NCBI GenBank assembly: GCA_014885115.2
Contig: WKLE02002181.1
Span: 1-64,000, forward strand
Length of the DNA: 64,000 nt
Direction of reading: 5' to 3'
Origin: Asterionellopsis glacialis
Taxonomy: Eukaryota; Bacillariophyta; Plagiogrammaphyceae; Rhaphoneidales; Asterionellopsidaceae
Every line of letters starts with the position of its first letter. Within the stretch, counting starts at the first letter, position 1. The notes below the pieces were generated by a model. That model was not told where the DNA came from and made no database searches. It saw only the letters and a list, made by a program, of their open reading frames with translations. A program made the translations under genes and the position numbers. Of the stretch, positions 62,462 to 64,000 are shown piece after piece.

Positions 62462-64000
62462 CTATTTTTTCTTGTCGAGATTAATCCTTATTATTTCGCC
62501 ATCATTATTTGCAACCATCTCATGATACAAATAATCTGAAAAATGACTTTGTGTATGAACAAGTATATCGCACTGACGTACAAGTTGAAATGCAGTTAGT
62601 ATTGCTACAACTTCTTTTCGGGGATCATCTGATGGAATTTGATTTTCATATCCACCAGAACTTCCTTTGAATCGATGTCGATTTAAATACATCCAATGAT
62701 AATTCGTAGTTTTATTGTATTTGAGCAGTGCTTCACCAATAGCGTTTTGATCATCTGTCAACAAAAGGATGTCAGTAACAACATTAGAGTCTCCTTTAAT
62801 ATGATGTGGTGTTTTCTTGCTACTGCTGTGATTATTCTGTTGCTGATACTTGTGCAACGCTTCTATATATTCATCAATATCATAATACTTTCGTTTCCAG
62901 CCCGTTTCTAGTACAACATCACCCCTACGTACATGCATTGCTACACATGGCTTTGGCTTTTTATTATTTTCCTCCATCTTTGCCATTGGTACTGTTTGTG
63001 CCATTGCATACACATCTCGTCGTAACCATGTTTGAGGACGAGTGACATACTCATATATCCACCACCAGAGTCGTTGTTTTTCTGTTCTCCCAGCAGCATT
63101 GGGTGGTTCAGTACCTGGAAAATCATTCGGTGCAAGACTTTTTGTTGGGAATTTTTTTGATGATATTGTTGTTGTTGTTGTTGTTGTTGAATTATTGGAT
63201 GATGATGCAGTTCGTCGTAATCGTTGTCGTTGTCTTTCACCATTCGGCATGGCATTACAGGAGGAAATATTAAGAAAGTAACAAAATATATCCTTCCGCG
63301 GACAAACAGGATGACTTCCATCTTTTTTGGCTGCATAATGCCATGGTTGGTTCTTTTTAGCATATAATTGTATTGGTGTATCACTTTTTACTGCAGAGAA
63401 TATCATATCATTTACCACCGACAAATCGGCTCCCCATCCTTTGGAAAGCAGTTCAACGTATTGTACGTTGGAACAGCCATCACCGCTATTCTTGTAATTT
63501 AGATTGTACATGCGTCGATAAAGACTCGCCTTTATTTCGTTTTGAATTTTTGAAAAACAATAATGCGTTTGATTCTCATTTGATATTGACCATTCTGGAT
63601 GGTGTGTCCACCAAAGATCGGAATCGATCTTCCAGTCAACACAAAATGTTTCATTATTGTTTCCATGATAATCTATGGGCAGAAAGATACCATCGTTGTT
63701 TGCACTTTCTTTGATATCTGTTTTGGAAATTGATTGTGTTGCTGTCTTCCCTTGTCCTCGTAGACCAAAGGTACCATTATTCCTTGTAATTGTAGTGGCA
63801 GCAGGGTCTGTACGATCAAATTGGAAGTCGTCATCGTCACTTATCACTATAGATACCAACTCATCGGAACTTTCACTTTCAAAGCCGATATAATGGACTC
63901 CCGAAATGAAAAATAGTTCTTGGAATTCTTCCCAAAATAAAACAATAATCAAAAGCAAAAAGAATGGTGACAAGTGAAGTAATCGATTAAGAAGCGTCAT
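62462..64000 (-). CDS. Alpha-1,6-fucosyltransferase-like Golgi enzyme (GT23 type)
   Basis: 512 aa from the ATG at 64000, the last base of the window, so further upstream sequence cannot be excluded. It is a type II membrane protein: a short cytosolic end, one helix (LSPFFLLLIIVLFW), then a lumenal domain. WWWIYEYVTRPQ and VAMHVRRGDVVLETGWK match the HxRRGD GDP-fucose motif of FUT8/NodZ-type enzymes. LLLTDDQNAI and ILVHTQSHFSDYLYHEM are the later family motifs. Several N-glycosylation sequons and a poly-Ser/Thr insert (GTT/TTG repeats near 63168-63190) lie between. It probably fucosylates N-glycans in the Golgi; the exact acceptor is inferred. Confidence 0.75.
   Translation of the reverse strand: MTLLNRLLHLSPFFLLLIIVLFWEEFQELFFISGVHYIGFESESSDELVSIVISDDDDFQFDRTDPAATTITRNNGTFGLRGQGKTATQSISKTDIKESANNDGIFLPIDYHGNNNETFCVDWKIDSDLWWTHHPEWSISNENQTHYCFSKIQNEIKASLYRRMYNLNYKNSGDGCSNVQYVELLSKGWGADLSVVNDMIFSAVKSDTPIQLYAKKNQPWHYAAKKDGSHPVCPRKDIFCYFLNISSCNAMPNGERQRQRLRRTASSSNNSTTTTTTTISSKKFPTKSLAPNDFPGTEPPNAAGRTEKQRLWWWIYEYVTRPQTWLRRDVYAMAQTVPMAKMEENNKKPKPCVAMHVRRGDVVLETGWKRKYYDIDEYIEALHKYQQQNNHSSSKKTPHHIKGDSNVVTDILLLTDDQNAIGEALLKYNKTTNYHWMYLNRHRFKGSSGGYENQIPSDDPRKEVVAILTAFQLVRQCDILVHTQSHFSDYLYHEMVANNDGEIIRINLDKKK

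Overview
The window reads as nuclear DNA of a diatom (stramenopile). Intron-poor protein genes sit on both strands. The introns I could place are short (46 to 212 nt, mostly about 50 to 130), almost all GT-AG. At least six proteins start with a signal peptide followed by the ASAFAP-type motif of heterokont plastid import (CSAFAP, NAFAV, NAFTP, TSAFGP, SAFSA, HGFSV). I cannot name the species, and no virus, prophage, CRISPR array or rRNA was seen. No tRNA could be supported by eye.

Layout. 1-5.23 kb is an AT-rich, gene-free tract with a single CpG dinucleotide, probably a long-methylated, decayed transposon region. A second CpG-free block lies at 9.40-10.78 kb. Genes between and after these: TMEM43-family membrane protein (5.8-7.4 kb), secreted M4 (thermolysin-type) peptidase (7.8-9.0), a small spliced single-pass membrane protein (11.4-11.9), a four-TM protein (12.3-13.1), a plastid protein of unknown role (13.7-14.4), a Nup88-like nucleoporin (14.6-17.2), an RGG plus S1 RNA-binding protein (17.8-19.7), another plastid unknown (20.5-21.5), a four-exon sulfotransferase-like protein (22.0-23.6), plastid DUF3054 (24.1-24.8), CPSF2/CPSF100 with an assembly gap in its N-terminal region (24.9-27.8) and plastid TerC (28.4-29.6).

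29.6-39.4 kb is gene-sparse and rich in short perfect palindromes. It holds a KA1-like/ARM protein (32.0-33.3), a SAYSvFN-domain protein (35.9-36.4) and a sulfatase (37.2-38.8). From 39.4 kb density rises again: alanine aminotransferase, MMS19, class I histone deacetylase, a leucine-rich-repeat protein, a tandem AAA+ ATPase, an SPFH/band 7 protein, a plastid 2Fe-2S protein, an MFS transporter, an Mpv17/PMP22 protein, a bacterial-type glucokinase and an alpha-1,6-fucosyltransferase-like enzyme that runs to the window edge.

The genes do not form an operon or one pathway. Themes are plastid membrane biology, RNA processing and nuclear transport (Nup88, CPSF2, S1/RGG), chromatin and Fe-S housekeeping (HDAC, MMS19), and endomembrane or secreted enzymes. 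The strongest unexplained signal is the pair of CpG-free blocks with sharp edges. I did not find a convincing new multi-gene system.
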